Counted from the first letter of the stretch, positions 32,613-44,172 are shown. The stretch is 64,000 nt of DNA from Siphonodentalium dalli (GCA_032622095.1 CP136063.1:25234987-25298986); one strand, 5' to 3'. Notes: generated by a model from the sequence alone, not told the origin. Made by a program: numbers and translations.

Positions 32613-35111
32613 AAACAATCTTATTCTTAACAATTGGTCAAGGGTCTCGTCCTTTGTTGAGCCTTGATGTTTCCCTAACAACAATTGCATTTGACTGAAC
32701 CCCCTTTCAGAAACCGCATTAGATATCGGCATAATGCAACACAAATCTAGAAAAAACAACATGTTTCGATATGCTGCAAGATCAGAAAGTTTCTCATACA
32801 CATCGGCAGGTGTCGCACGCTTTTTCTCGAGGACATCAATTTTCTCTTCCAGTTGTTTTAGAACATATTTGGGCACATATTTTTTCCCGGCTTCCGCTGT
32901 CTTGACGGCCAATTTCTTCTTCAGATATTGGATTTGTTCTTTGTTTTCAGATTCCCATGTTTGCTTGAGTATTTTGACATGAGTTAGAAAGTCTTTATAT
33001 TCGTTCGCCAACTTGCTGACGAATTTGTCCTGATCAGCTTCAAGGTTACAGTCGCCACGGTCACGTTCATTTGATGTTTCGGCCTCGGCCTTTGGTCCCA
33101 TTTGATAGAATGTCGCAAGTTTGTCCATGCGTTGCTCGATCCATGTGTTGTCGTCTAGTTGACTGTTTGCCTGGGTTTGACTTATAGGCATGTGAAACAA
33201 CTCCAACAGGTTTGCCACTACCGGGTGTTGGTCATCATAGAACGCGGTCTTGATCTCTTCTGATAGTGATGTAGCGAATGGTTTGATAAAGTTGATCTCA
33301 AAGTCCTCATTATCAAATGACGCAATAACACTTGTTGCTTGTCTTGTTACACGGACATAGCCGACACTTTCGTTTTGATAGGTCTTTGCTTTCTCGAGGA
33401 ACTCTTCAGCACGTCCATAGTAACCTTGTTTGCTTGGCAATGCCTTGAGGTAAGTATCGACAACATTTACGTACTCGATGGCCTGGGGAATATTTGCTGT
33501 GGTGGCCTGTAGCATGGTCGAGAGCGTGTTGGTCCGTTCCAGAATATCGACCATTAGCAGCATTGTGCACACATTTTCTGGCATTGTCAGGCGCTTATTA
33601 ATGTTCAGATACTTTGTGTCGCCATTTTTTTTTAACAAGTTACTGAATGTTTCCAGTAAATCTGAGTATCTATCGCAAACACGTTTTGCTGCCTTGAAAT
33701 GGGAGAGCCATCGTGTCAGACATGCACCCACCATTTGAAGAGGATTTTCGCCACGGATTGATTGTATGTTGTGGAAAACGTTTTTTGCCACCTTGCTGGC
33801 GTCTATTGCTTGGTATACGTCGAATAACAGTTCGTCGAATTCACTCATCTGTGGGAACCGCTTTTTTAAATGGACAAAGACCAGTGCCAATCGGTGATTC
33901 CGACAGTTTATGTAGATAATTTGCGGGTGGTCGTTCCTCCAAAGTTTCTGTACACCGCCTTTATTGCCTGACATCGTGTTTGTCCCATCAAAACAGACAA
34001 ATTTTATATTCTTCATTTTCATATCTGGACTGGAATCAGAAACAACATTTTTCATTGTGTTGTACAATGTAGGTGCATCAAACATGGATTTCGCATTTGG
34101 AATCGCTTCTAATTCTCGATGGTCGGCGGTGACTGCTCGTATGTTGAGAAAAACATGCGGTACAAGCGTGCCTAGGGTTTTATTGTGATCGACCCATGAC
34201 ATGAAATTGATCATTTCGTCGTGGTCATTGTAGGCTTCGCTGTCGTCACTATAGAACGTGAAATTGGTTCCAAATGTCATCGATTCTGTGATTTTCCTGA
34301 CGCAGAATATGTTGTACGTTGACAGGAGCTCTTTGATGGATCGCCCGGATATGTATTGCCCGTATCCACTGTTTCTGGCCATGAATTCCGAGGTAACAGG
34401 CTCCTTCAAGCTCTCCGAAAGGAATGTCACAACATCTGACAATTGTGACTTGGCAATGTAATGTTTTACATGATAGTCCAATGACCGCAATAGATGTCCA
34501 ATGTATTGACGGTTTTTTGATACCGTGTCAACATGACTGGTGTCGAACATTCCAACCAGACCACCTTTATGCAGGAGACGGTTCGCGGTTTTTTCGTTCT
34601 CCACACACCGAGCATGAATTGCAGATTTCAGGTGTTCCTTTAAACGACGCGTAGGATGATCTCCCAGGTCTGTTCCTACAGTTGTAAATGCCGTGTTCTG
34701 CAAATGTTTTTTGTCGTATTGTGGGCTATACATTGAGCACATTTTGCACAAAAAGCCATCTTTTGTGAACATGAATGATGGGAACTGTTCGAGAACCGAT
34801 CTTACATCACGCTGTCTGAAGCCGAAGTCACTGGTACTTGTAGGCCTAGTAGTAGTACTAGACGTTGAGGCCCCACTGCCCCCAGGTTGAGAGGTTGTTG
34901 AACTTGATATCTCACTTTCGGTTTCAGTTTCCTTCGTTTTGTCACTGTCAGTTTCGCTCGCGGTAAATTGGGTAATGTTTGTAAAGAATGATGTTATGGT
35001 TTGACTGTCTAACTCTTCCTCTTTTCGTTTCCGTTTCCGTTTAGAACAGTACGTAACACTCATTTTGTTGTGGGACTTGCCACTGGTTCGAGGTCTCCCT
35101 CGTGAACTCAT
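32523..35111 (-). CDS. hAT-superfamily transposase-like protein (ZNF862/KIAA1586-like), intact
   Basis: An uninterrupted minus-strand frame of about 862 codons starting at ATG 35111 (MSSRGRPRTSGK). An in-frame ATG 17 codons upstream is possible but less likely. N-terminus: AT-hook-like GRPR, a Lys/Arg block, then a Ser/Thr-rich stretch. A TTF/zinc-finger-like region follows (FLCKMCSMYSPQYDK ... H..H/C). The RNase H-fold core shows a candidate first Asp in FYSDDSEAYND (about residue 288) and the second in CFDGTNTMSGNKGGVQ (about 375), followed by CRNHRLALV. The C-terminal hAT dimerisation segment contains the catalytic-type Glu in NAVSERGFSQMQ (about 801). Intactness and single-exon structure fit an active or recently active transposase, or a domesticated gene. 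No terminal repeats with an 8-bp duplication are recognised around it. Confidence 0.88.
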   Translation of the reverse strand: MSSRGRPRTSGKSHNKMSVTYCSKRKRKRKEEELDSQTITSFFTNITQFTASETDSDKTKETETESEISSSTTSQPGGSGASTSSTTTRPTSTSDFGFRQRDVRSVLEQFPSFMFTKDGFLCKMCSMYSPQYDKKHLQNTAFTTVGTDLGDHPTRRLKEHLKSAIHARCVENEKTANRLLHKGGLVGMFDTSHVDTVSKNRQYIGHLLRSLDYHVKHYIAKSQLSDVVTFLSESLKEPVTSEFMARNSGYGQYISGRSIKELLSTYNIFCVRKITESMTFGTNFTFYSDDSEAYNDHDEMINFMSWVDHNKTLGTLVPHVFLNIRAVTADHRELEAIPNAKSMFDAPTLYNTMKNVVSDSSPDMKMKNIKFVCFDGTNTMSGNKGGVQKLWRNDHPQIIYINCRNHRLALVFVHLKKRFPQMSEFDELLFDVYQAIDASKVAKNVFHNIQSIRGENPLQMVGACLTRWLSHFKAAKRVCDRYSDLLETFSNLLKKNGDTKYLNINKRLTMPENVCTMLLMVDILERTNTLSTMLQATTANIPQAIEYVNVVDTYLKALPSKQGYYGRAEEFLEKAKTYQNESVGYVRVTRQATSVIASFDNEDFEINFIKPFATSLSEEIKTAFYDDQHPVVANLLELFHMPISQTQANSQLDDNTWIEQRMDKLATFYQMGPKAEAETSNERDRGDCNLEADQDKFVSKLANEYKDFLTHVKILKQTWESENKEQIQYLKKKLAVKTAEAGKKYVPKYVLKQLEEKIDVLEKKRATPADVYEKLSDLAAYRNMLFFLDLCCIMPISNAVSERGFSQMQLLLGKHQGSTKDETLDQLLRIRLFPLELNDNSIQEIIDIFDREHNKNRYIKLH

Positions 35112-35164
35112 TATTATTATTTTCAAAATTGTATTCAAAATCGGGAAATCGTCGCTAACCAAGC

Positions 35165-36750
35165 ATTAGCTGAAACATTCGTATCTTTCCCAGACAGAAG
35201 AGTGTGGTAATTTCAAAGGGGGGTAATTCACTATTAAATTAGAACTCGCATTCCGCGTTTTACAATGTTCCGATTTTGATTTCCGTTTCCGATCGAAAAA
35301 AAAAAATGTGTTTAGTCTGTCAAAAACATCGATACAACAATAAAACAAACTCTTATTTTGGGGACTTTGTCGTAATTTGGGGACACCGGTAAGCGGCTTG
35401 ATTTGGGGGGAATGATAAGGCCTGAGTGACTACCGCTTGGACTATTAGCATACAACTTATGACCACTTACCTCACGGTTACATCTCCATAAAAATAGTCC
35501 ACATGACAGTTAATCCTTATATTTATATACATTTAGCGAAAAAGCCACTTTTGTAAATGTATTTAAATCGAAAAGTGTTTCGTGACAAAAACAGCCCAAA
35601 ATACCCAATAGCACCATAGGAAAAAGTTAATAGGAACAATTTCTCTTCATATTGAAACCCGATGATGTATTAAGTCAATCCTGCGCGAGTCCAAATGCGC
35701 CCAAAACATTACTCGTTCGTCTTTCCAAACCCAATGACGTATCGATGGTGTTATGAGCTTGGTGTTATGAGCCGTTGCGCATTCACCGAGAAATAACTGC
35801 AACTAGCCACGTGGGTGCCGACAAATCAGAATGCTGGATTTAGTGATGAAAACACTTAGTATTTAAATATATATGAATACTCATAAATTTGCTATTAGAG
35901 CGATTTGTACGAAATAATGTGCATTATGACCATAACCGTTATTTTGTTAATATTATAATTAGGAGGTCATATTCACGGAATAACGGTCATCTTATTACAC
36001 ATGCGCATCAATACTTTCGCCTAGTGCGGACGAAAATTTTCCAAAAATCTGATTTCGTCGCCTTTATGGGACGAAACATAGGCAGACAGTAAAATGTCAT
36101 ATATATATATAACCTACGTTCATACACAGGCAAGACATTTCGTCATAGAAAACCACATGGTGCCAGAATATGAACGGAAACATGCACATAACATCCATCT
36201 TTACCAAAGCTAATGACATCAGAAGTAAAATTTATGTAGTTGCACTTGTAATGCTGTTACTCGCCATTCCAAACTCGAAGTAATTAGTCGGTCCCACGTG
36301 TGAAAACACCTACCCAAAACTCAAAGTGTGAAAATCAATCAGTGAATGATGATCACCCTTTGATGTAAACGATGATTAAGAGAAATCACTGATGTGTTAT
36401 TTTTGCGGGATTTATACATGTATGTCTGTACTGTACAGTTCCGTTCAGTTTCTCACCGGAGTGTTTTAACAGCAGGAAAACATGTCCTGAGAACTCTGAG
36501 TGGTGCCCTTTGGTGGATGAGTCCTTGTCACAAAAAAACTGGAGGAGAGAAATGTCAAATAGCTTAAATAGTTTTAAAGATCCAGTTAGGATATATATTC
36601 GAGTCTTGTTTATATTAATATTAATATTTGGCATAAATACTTGCCTTGTTTCTAGTCATTGATAGGATTTTGTGACATTTGTTGACAGCGTTAAATTAAG
36701 TTATATCTACACACCGTAACATTCCGGATACAATTCTAGTTATTAAAATG
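35165..36750. other. non-coding stretch
   Basis: No coding frame with recognisable content. A short TA repeat lies near 36099-36112. Otherwise it is AT-rich single-copy-looking sequence. Confidence 0.4.
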
Positions 36751-36756
36751 AAATAT

Positions 36757-36853
36757 GGCTTGTCATTCATTGCTCTCGGGGACTAAATCCTGAAAAGTTA
36801 CCCATAATTATGCTTTGGTTAAGAGGTCGATTACTTAGGGCATTACTGTATGT
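36757..36853. mobile_element. truncated copy of the hAT-type MITE at 38124-38289
   Basis: Contains GACTAAATCCTGAAAAGTTA and GATTACTTAGGGCATTACTG, matching the reverse complement of the left half of the 38124 element. The other half is absent. Confidence 0.75.
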
Positions 36854-37251
36854 CTAGTTGAAAGTCATGGCTATGTTTGCAGAAGACAGGTTCGCAGTGG
36901 GAAAGTGTTTTTGGCTAAATTAACTGAGTGTTTTTAGTTCCGATGAACAAAAGTGGCATGCATGGGGATCTGAATATGACATAATTGTTCAATATCTGGA
37001 CTCTATTAAACTCAGAGAATATAAACGATCTTGCTTCAGTTTGATCTGTCCAAGTAAGGTGGTTAAAAGAATTGGGCAGCCTGTCATTTTGAGGTGAGAT
37101 GTGTCCCAACGCTAAATAAATAGGTGAACTTCTGGGAACACAAAATTCAAACAGTTGGTGATATTTCTCCGCAAAAATTATTTGCATGCTATTATTTATG
37201 ATTGTTACTTTGTTTGTTAAATTTAGATAATTTATTGCTTTATTGAAATCT

Positions 37252-37549
37252 GCCTGATTAAACAATAAATTATATCTGGTTAACGCCTGATTATACAATA
37301 AATTATATCTGGTTAACGCCTGATTATACAATAAATTATATCTGGTTAACGCCTGATTATACAATAAATTATATCTGGTTAACGCCTGATTATACAATAA
37401 ATTATATCTGGTTAACGCCTGATTATACAATAAATTATATCTGGTTAACGCCTGATAATACAATAAATTATATCTGGTTAACGCCTGATTATACAATAAA
37501 TTATATCTGGTTAACGCCTGATTATACAATAAATTATATCTGGTTAACC
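37252..37549. repeat. 33-bp minisatellite, nine copies
   Basis: The unit contains ACAATAAATTATATCTGG and TTAACGCCTGATTAT, and copies are nearly identical. Because 33 is a multiple of three, a minus-strand frame of 204 codons (36915-37529) reads through it as an 11-residue repeat (YNQALTRYNLL). I regard this as incidental. Confidence 0.97.
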
Positions 37550-37582
37550 TCTTAGTCTCTTTCTCTGTTTCATTTATTCATA

Positions 37583-37819
37583 TGTTTTGCCCTAAATAAG
37601 GACTTGAATATTTCGGCAGAAAGAGTGTCTGACATGTACTTTGCAGCTTGCCACAGGCTACCAACAGGATATGACTCAACACCTGACATAATTGTAAGGT
37701 TCACGTCACCATGCGACAGAGACTTAGTGCTGGAAAAAGCGAAATATCTGAAACCTGGTTCAAACTTAGGAATGTCTATTGACATAACTTCTATGCAGTC
37801 TAAACTAAGGGCACATTAA
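37583..37819 (+). pseudogene. fragment of a retroelement ORF1-like nucleic-acid-binding protein
   Basis: The open segment reads AERVSDMYFAACHRLPTGYD followed by a strand-helix pattern ending KYLKPGSNLGMSID. The RxG/PxIIVRF arrangement recalls the RRM-like middle of LINE ORF1 (transposase_22-type) proteins. It is cut at its end by the hairpin element at 37820-38033. After that, AAAGGGTTAAAACAGAGAG continues what looks like the same reading unit. No start or complete domain. Confidence 0.45.
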
Positions 37820-38033
37820 CAGAACGGCCCTGTGCCAATGCATTCTCTTATATATGCGAGTCGACCATAATTTTTTCTTACATTTTTTAACAATTTTTAT
37901 AATATTTTTCTACATTCTTTGACAATTTTATCATTTTTAATATGTGTTAAGCCAATGCATTCTCTTATATATGCGAGGCGACCTATGGTCGACTCGCATA
38001 TATAAGAGAATGCATTGGCACAGGGCCGTTCTG
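37820..38033. mobile_element. hairpin-ended fold-back element
   Basis: The outer ends CAGAACGGCCCTGTGCCAAT and its inverse bracket arms with the CATTCTCTTATATATGCGAG core shared with the 22450-22907 element. The flanks TTAA (37816-37819) and CTAA (38034-38037) differ by one base and may be a decayed 4-bp target duplication. Confidence 0.75.
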
Positions 38034-38123
38034 CTAAAGGGTTAAAACAGAGAGATGAACCTCCTACTGAGGTAAAGAATAAGATCAGGCTACAGTACTG
38101 AAAAAATGAGCCGTATGTGAAGC

Positions 38124-38289
38124 CACAGTAATGCCCTAAGTAATCAACTACATAACCACAGCAGAATTATGGGTAACTTTTCAGGATTTAGTCGGAAATA
38201 TGGCTTGTTGCCATCATCAGAAAGCTCTCTGCAAGGAAATCCATAATTCTGCTTTGGTTAATATGTCGATTACTTAGGGCATTACTGTA
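38124..38289. mobile_element. hAT-type MITE
   Basis: The ends CACAGTAATGCCCTAAGTAA and its inverse lie between TGTGAAGC (38116-38123) and CGTGAAGC (38290-38297), an 8-bp duplication with one mismatch. The interior holds a 37-base segment identical, in inverse orientation, to 59528-59564. Confidence 0.8.
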
Positions 38290-38739
38290 CGTGAAGCTAT
38301 ATATAAGTTACCAAACAATAAGTCAGACTCGTAGTTAGTGATGAGTCCATAATCGGGAATGACAATCGGAATCGGCCGATTGTGGCCCATCGGATGATAA
38401 TCGGTACTCGGGTTTCAATATCGACATTTCCGATTATCTAAATAATAATCAGGTGCTTGTTTTTCTTCAATGAACTGTGCTAAATATAATGATGTTTTGA
38501 TGAATAAATGACCAGTGGAAAGAGTAACCAAACACAAATTTGATGATATACAGCCAGGTGCTGCCAAACGCAGGTATAAACCCCCAAAAGTACACGTCAC
38601 CTGACACATTCAGCCAATGTCATCATACAATAAATAAAATTCGATACATCCATTGAATTAGTATAAAGATATTCCGCGGGATAGTAATTTTTATTGCAAT
38701 TTAGTAACATATTGATAGTTCATTTGAAGAAATCACAGC

Positions 38740-39134
38740 CGACTAAATGACGTTCACATGTTATTAAACGCTTCTGACGGGAATTGTATGGAGGGGTTTC
38801 ACTAGTCGATTTAGAGACTAAATGACGTTCCCATGTTATTACACGCTTCTGACGGGAATTGTATGGAGGGGTTTCACTAGTCGATTTAGAGACTAAATGA
38901 CGTTCCCATGTTATTACACGCTTCTGACGGGAATTGCATGGAGGGGTTTCACTAGTCGATTTAGAGACTAAATGACGTTCCCATGTTATTACACGCTTCT
39001 GACGGGAATTGTATGGAGGGGTTTCACTAGTCGATTTAGAGACTAAATGACGTTCCCATGTTATTACACGCTTCTGACGGGAATTGTATGGAGGGGTTTC
39101 ACTAGTCGATTTAGAGACTAAATGACGTTCCCAT
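38740..39134. repeat. 75-bp satellite array, left part
   Basis: About 5.3 copies of a unit beginning ACTAAATGACGTTCCCATGT and ending TTTCACTAGTCGATTTAGAG. Interrupted at 39134 by the hAT-type element; the array resumes at 46084. Confidence 0.97.
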
Positions 39135-40369
39135 TAGAGATGGGCGGTTTTGATTTTTTACGTTCGGTTTCGTTTTTTTTGGGAGAAAAAACCTCGGTTT
39201 CGGTTCGGTTTTCGTTTTTTTTTTACTAGATATTGAAATTATACTGAAATACATACAATTTGAGTATATACTTTCAAAGTAACCGTAATTAGAGTCAATA
39301 ATGTCCCAATAACGTTGAATATTTGAGGAAGGAACTGCGATCACCGGTAAACAACGGGACAAAATGCCGAGGCAAAATGAATCCAATGCGATAAGATCAT
39401 AAAGATGATACAATTCGGTATATTAAAAAATAAACACCCCCATCTTCACTGTTCAATGTTCATCCCTTTCTGACATGTTTAAAACATATTCATCATATTA
39501 TATGCATTATAGTATCTGAGAATTCAACCGCAAACAGCAAATTCACAAACAGTGGGCGTCCTTGACCTGACTGTGTAACAATTCTTGACACGTGCATGAT
39601 TGACCCACATTCAATGACTGCGGTGTGATCGCTTTGATGTTGCGACATAGTTTACAAGCTGCACATGGTTTGCCCAGATTACGTCACATCGGAATGTCCA
39701 GACGATCAAAGTGTTCATACCATTTACTTGGTTTAGTTTTCGACTGTCTGGCCAGGTTGCTGGTATTTGCATGCTCTGATACGTTTTAATGACATATTAA
39801 GCAGCGACATTTTTTGGAGTCTTCTCCAGTTAGACGCGTAAAATAACTCCAAACAGGGCTTTTTGTTGAACACTGTTCGTTATTTTGTTCGGCAATGTTT
39901 TGAAAAAGAACAAAAACAGTCGCCTACGATATTATAACAACACATATCTGAGACGAAATGGACACATTCCGATATAATATTGATCAGAGAAGCCGATAAT
40001 TTTATAACAATATCAACTAATTACGCCACCTGTGGTGTATCTAGCTGCTGAGATTTTGATATTGCGTGGTGGACAGGGCGAATGTATTCTTGTGGGGCTT
40101 TTATTTATAGAGTTGGAAATTCCGTTTATTTAAAAGTCGGAACTACGCGACCAGTAGGCCAAGTCCAGTAAAACGGTTCGTTATAGGTGCTGGTTGTTAT
40201 TGTTATTTTAACGGAATTCTGAGTTGGTCATTCGCGAAACCAATATATTTTATATTCTATAATTAAAACCGTGGGTATATAATATATGATCCTCTTTATG
40301 GATATTGTAGGAAGGTAAATTTAGCTAAAGCGGTGGGATATCTTGCAAGACAACACATTTCGGTTTGCG

Positions 40370-41072
40370 CTATAACTGCTCAATGTTTTAAGGTGTTACA
40401 CAACGTCTGATAAAAAGAGTTCTATCTGGAATATTCACACTATTGTTTCAGAGAACATGCATAGAGTAAACATAGTCCTATCGGACTATCGTAAAGTAGT
40501 TCCGTTTAATTCGGGATTAATTAACCCTCAGACTGCCGAAACTGCCGACAATAAATTCGCTTGTTCCTGTCCCCCGAAAATCAAACTTGCCTGTTTAGAG
40601 GTCCCATTTTCGTGGCTAATGGTGATAGAATCACAATTTTTCAGTCAAGTTCATGGATAAATTACATTACACTTAATCGGCTTATGTCCGCGGCCATAAA
40701 CCTGCGTTTTGATAACAATTTATTTGAGACAAACTGTTGCGCGGGTATCAGTCGGCGCTTATCGGTTGAAGTTATTATGATCGTGCAGCCTGCACGTGCA
40801 ACAAGTGTTCAAATACAACAGAAAAAAAAATACTATGTCAAATAAATAACGTGATCAATGGACAGACAAGTTTCATTTCCGTGGGACACGAAAAAGCGAA
40901 TTTAATGTCGTCAGTTTCGGCAGTCTGAGGATTTTAATTAATCTCCTTTACGATATCCCGATAGGACTATGTTTACTCTATGTTCTCTGGAAAAAAAATG
41001 GTGTGAATATTCCCGATAGAACTATTTTTATCAGACGTTTTGTAACACATTAAAACATTGAGCAGTTAGCGC
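40370..41072. repeat. 700-bp fold-back element
   Basis: Arms of about 190 bp (40370-40562 and 40892-41072) share, inverted, GCTCAATGTTTTAA, ATAGAGTAAACATAGTCCTA, and a CAGACTGCCGAAACTG block. It sits inside the first copy of a direct repeat whose second copy (45490-45660) lacks it, so it looks like a later insertion. The short frames at 40457-40845 have no recognisable content. Confidence 0.75.
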
Positions 41073-41339
41073 AATTTTCTGAAATTTCGGACTATTTCGT
41101 CTATAAAAATACGATGAGCAACTGAAAATGTTTTTCAACATTCTGAAAGGGGTATATGTCCATGGTATATATGTTTAAAAATTCACGCATAAACTATGAC
41201 ATATAACAAAGTTATAATTAGTTTTATAGGCCCACCATAAATCCCCTATAATAAACGCATGCCTCCGTAAGCACATGGCTTTGCTGTGGATACTTTCGTT
41301 CCCAGCATGCATCATTCTCGCTATCTGTAAAATGTCTAT

Positions 41340-41580
41340 GAACAATGGCTGTGCCATGCACTCTTAGCTTTGATCCGCATTTAGAAGCATTCTGGTGTGG
41401 CGAATGAGAAACCTGCAGTAATTTATAAGCCGTAGTTCATTGTAATAATTTGAAGAATTACTTGTCTTAACGGAATTCTGAGGCGGTCCATTCATGTAAC
41501 CAATATATTTTATATTATGATTTATATTTATGGCTAATAATATGATCTTGGTGGCGTTACCATTTCTGACTATGGTTTTC
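41340..41580. repeat. imperfect direct repeat, copy 1
   Basis: Shares GGAATTCTGAGGCGGT, CCAATATATTTTATATTATG and TGGTGGCGTTACCATTTCTG with 45662-45925. A weaker third match lies near 40200-40260. Confidence 0.8.
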
Positions 41581-42359
41581 TTGTGCTCCATTTGCATGAT
41601 ACCATATTATTTTTGGCGATTAAAACATCCTGGAGGATTTCCCTTGTTGTCATGACCGAATTTATTTTACCAATGGCCCCACTCATCACATGCTCAGAGG
41701 CAATCGGACCCGGACCTCGGTACCTTCCGTCGATTCCGCTGAATGTACGTTATGTACGTAAGCCGATTCGGCAAGGGTGACGATTGGCTCAGAGGCTATT
41801 AATTGTTCAGTCAGCATCAGTGTTTTTTTGTTTTTTTTTGTTTTCTCAAGGCGGAGCTGAGGCTTGTGCACATGTAATTTGTCTCCGCTGTGTTCTTCCG
41901 GGTCTGATTCCAAGAATCGACAGTCAGCTGTTATATAGAGATCCGGTTTCTGCAACCGCGATTCCTGGTAATGTAGTTCTTATGTTAATTAAGTAGTTTT
42001 GAAACTTTATTATTCTCTAAGTTCATTGGTCCATTGGTAAGATTTCACGGTTCCTGATAATAGACCGTTTCTACATCCTTCGCCGCATGTCCGCGTTTGC
42101 GTGAGCAAACGGCCAACCACATCCGCAAAGATAACGGTATAAATATGAGAGATTTTTCCAAACCCAGCACACATCTAAACGGAGGAATACTATACTCACA
42201 GTATTGGAACCATCGTCTACAGAAATCTACATCATATACAGAAAATACGCAAGTAAAGGTGAGTTCTTGTAACTTATATATATAGGGGTGAGGTTTGATC
42301 AAAATTTTCAATATAATTCGAGCATTCATTCGTTGGAAATTTCAGTCCAAAAATAAGTT

Positions 42360-42780
42360 GAAATTGTTCTGGTAGTTTAAAGACATAGTATGTACTTGTT
42401 CGGGCGCGTGAAACTGATAAGTTAGTATTCAGGCGCTATGACAACTGGAGGAACGTAACATTCTACTAACATCGCCGAAAATTTGAAGCAAATCGACCAT
42501 ACCACTCCATATATAGAAAACATAGTCAGAACTATCCTCAATTGTAAATATTTACTACTCGATTCGGGACGCATCGATCGACGATAAACTAACAAAAACG
42601 ATTTCGCCATCGCGAGTCACTGCAATTAATTCATATATAAGAATGACAGTGTGTGTTGTCAATTTGGACATACTATTTTGCAAAAATTACTACTTTGAAC
42701 AAGATTATTCTCCATTTCTATTTTATCACCATACCGGAGTGTTTCACATCACTTTAAGCTACCAATCAGTATTTAACGGT
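42360..42780. repeat. diverged copy of the 58.6-kb repeat unit
   Basis: Matches 58615-58995 in order: GTTAGTATTCAGGCG, ACATCGCC(G/A)AAAAT, ATTGTAAATATTTACT, TTCTCCATTTCTATT, ACCGGAGTGTTT. It shows more substitutions than the copies near the window end, so it is an older member. Confidence 0.8.
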
Positions 42781-42830
42781 CTAAACATTGCATGCATGGC
42801 TGGAGCTTCCTGAAATTTTCAAAAACCCTC

Positions 42831-42893
42831 TGCATTCTCTTATATATGCGAGACATAGGACACCTCGCGCATATATAAGAGAATGCATTGGCC
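42831..42893. repeat. isolated hairpin of the TTATATATGCGAG family
   Basis: TGCATTCTCTTATATATGCG and its inverse lie around a short centre. It is the same hairpin that forms the ends of the elements at 22450-22907 and 37820-38033, but here it stands alone. Confidence 0.85.
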
Positions 42894-42987
42894 TAACAGT
42901 ATTTACCGTGACCTTGTAAGCCAGTTTATTTGGTATTTATATTGTATATATTGTATAGGCCTACTAGTTTATATGTTCATATTGGGT

Positions 42988-43445
42988 TTAAAGATGCATA
43001 ATCCGAATTTACGTTCCCAAAATACTATTTCCTTGACTTCGCCGGGGGTAAAAAATATTTGATTTGAGTCGAGGAACCCACCCATCAAAGCTCGGATTGA
43101 TCAGATATCGATGTTTGAAATCTATTATATTTCACCACCGATAATTTTATGTGGCCCAGTAAACAGTCGACGAAAAGACTTTCTCTGACCAAATTGCGGA
43201 TGAAGATGGATAGCTCTAAAATCAAGTGGGATTTTTTGTGTCAGATATTTGACAAACCGGCAAAATGTCGTTCAACAAAATGTTAACAAATAACAGGTTT
43301 TGGACAATTTTATACTATATTTGACTGTGGTAAGCATTATTTTTGGGGAATTACTCGATTCTGATAACTGAAGCGGCAATTCAAAAAATGTTGTTGTTGG
43401 AATCTGATGATATGGGGACCATCGAATCGGATTGAGTACCTTTAA
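42988..43445. mobile_element. second TTAA-flanked inverted-repeat element
   Basis: TTAA at 42988-42991 and 43442-43445. The right end GGATTGAGTACC is well preserved; the left end is diverged but keeps AATCCGAATT and the GAGTCGAGGAACCCA block. Same family as 1611-1987. Confidence 0.65.
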
Positions 43446-43856
43446 AAAAATATTTATCTCAAAGAAGAAAGCACAAATCGATGCTAATTAGATTGTTCGT
43501 GTTGTTGCTGTAATGTGGAGACCTGTCAGGAAACTTGAATTCAATTTAAAGATGCCCGTTCCGATTTGACACCGAGTTTGACAAAAATGTCCTTAGCCAA
43601 TTTTCAGCTTACTATGCAAGAGCAAACTGAAAAAATCTCGAAAATCAACATATCATCCACAAGTATAGTACGTCGAAAGCCATCACACAAAAAGCTCATG
43701 ATGAGAACGCTCTTTATTATTTACCGCGTTTAGGCAACGGAAGTATGAACTTTGTTTATAGGAGACGTTCATTTGAATTGTTGCTATAGGCTGATAAAAT
43801 TTCAAAATGTGTTGAAACTCCCTCATTTGTAAGACGATTCTGATATAGCATATGTG

Positions 43857-44172
43857 CAAGTCTGCAAATAGCGTGTCTGTCATTTGCAGAATAAGGTCCC
43901 CAGAGGGTGAATTTAGTGATGCTACCCCGCATATAGCATCACCAATTTCACCCTCTGTGGACCTCGTTCTGCATAGGCCTTCAACTGCTATGGTAGACCT
44001 AGGATCAGATTGAAGTTCCCCATTGAAGTTGGTGATGTTCACCCATTGGCCACCTCGATTATGCATTTTATCTTCTGAAAAAGTAACTAAAACTGTGCGG
44101 GATATAGTATCATTTAATTCACCCTCTAGGGACCTCATTCTGCAAACGACAGACACGCTATTTGCAGGATTG
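43857..44172. mobile_element. second copy of the hAT-type MITE
   Basis: The ends CAAGTCTGCAAATAGCGTGT and its inverse lie between CATATGTG (43849-43856) and CATGTGTG (44173-44180), 7 of 8 bases equal. Inner GTCCCCAGAGGGTGAATTT is as in 22992-23261, but the centre differs by about 80 bp of extra sequence. Small open frames here follow from the inverted structure. Confidence 0.85.

Noticed and set aside
31228-35388. 16-bp direct repeat TAATTTGGGGACACCG on both sides of the hAT-like gene
   Set aside because: It is in direct, not inverted, orientation, is short, and has no matching target duplication, so it cannot be the transposon termini.
36915-37529. 204-codon minus-strand frame with an 11-residue repeat
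   Set aside because: Generated by a 33-bp minisatellite whose unit is a multiple of three; no start context, domain or splice support.
42017-42062. tRNA-like string (TGGTCCATTGGTAAG ... GGTTCC)
   Set aside because: An A-box-like start is present, but there is no matching B box or cloverleaf; at most a chance or very decayed SINE head.
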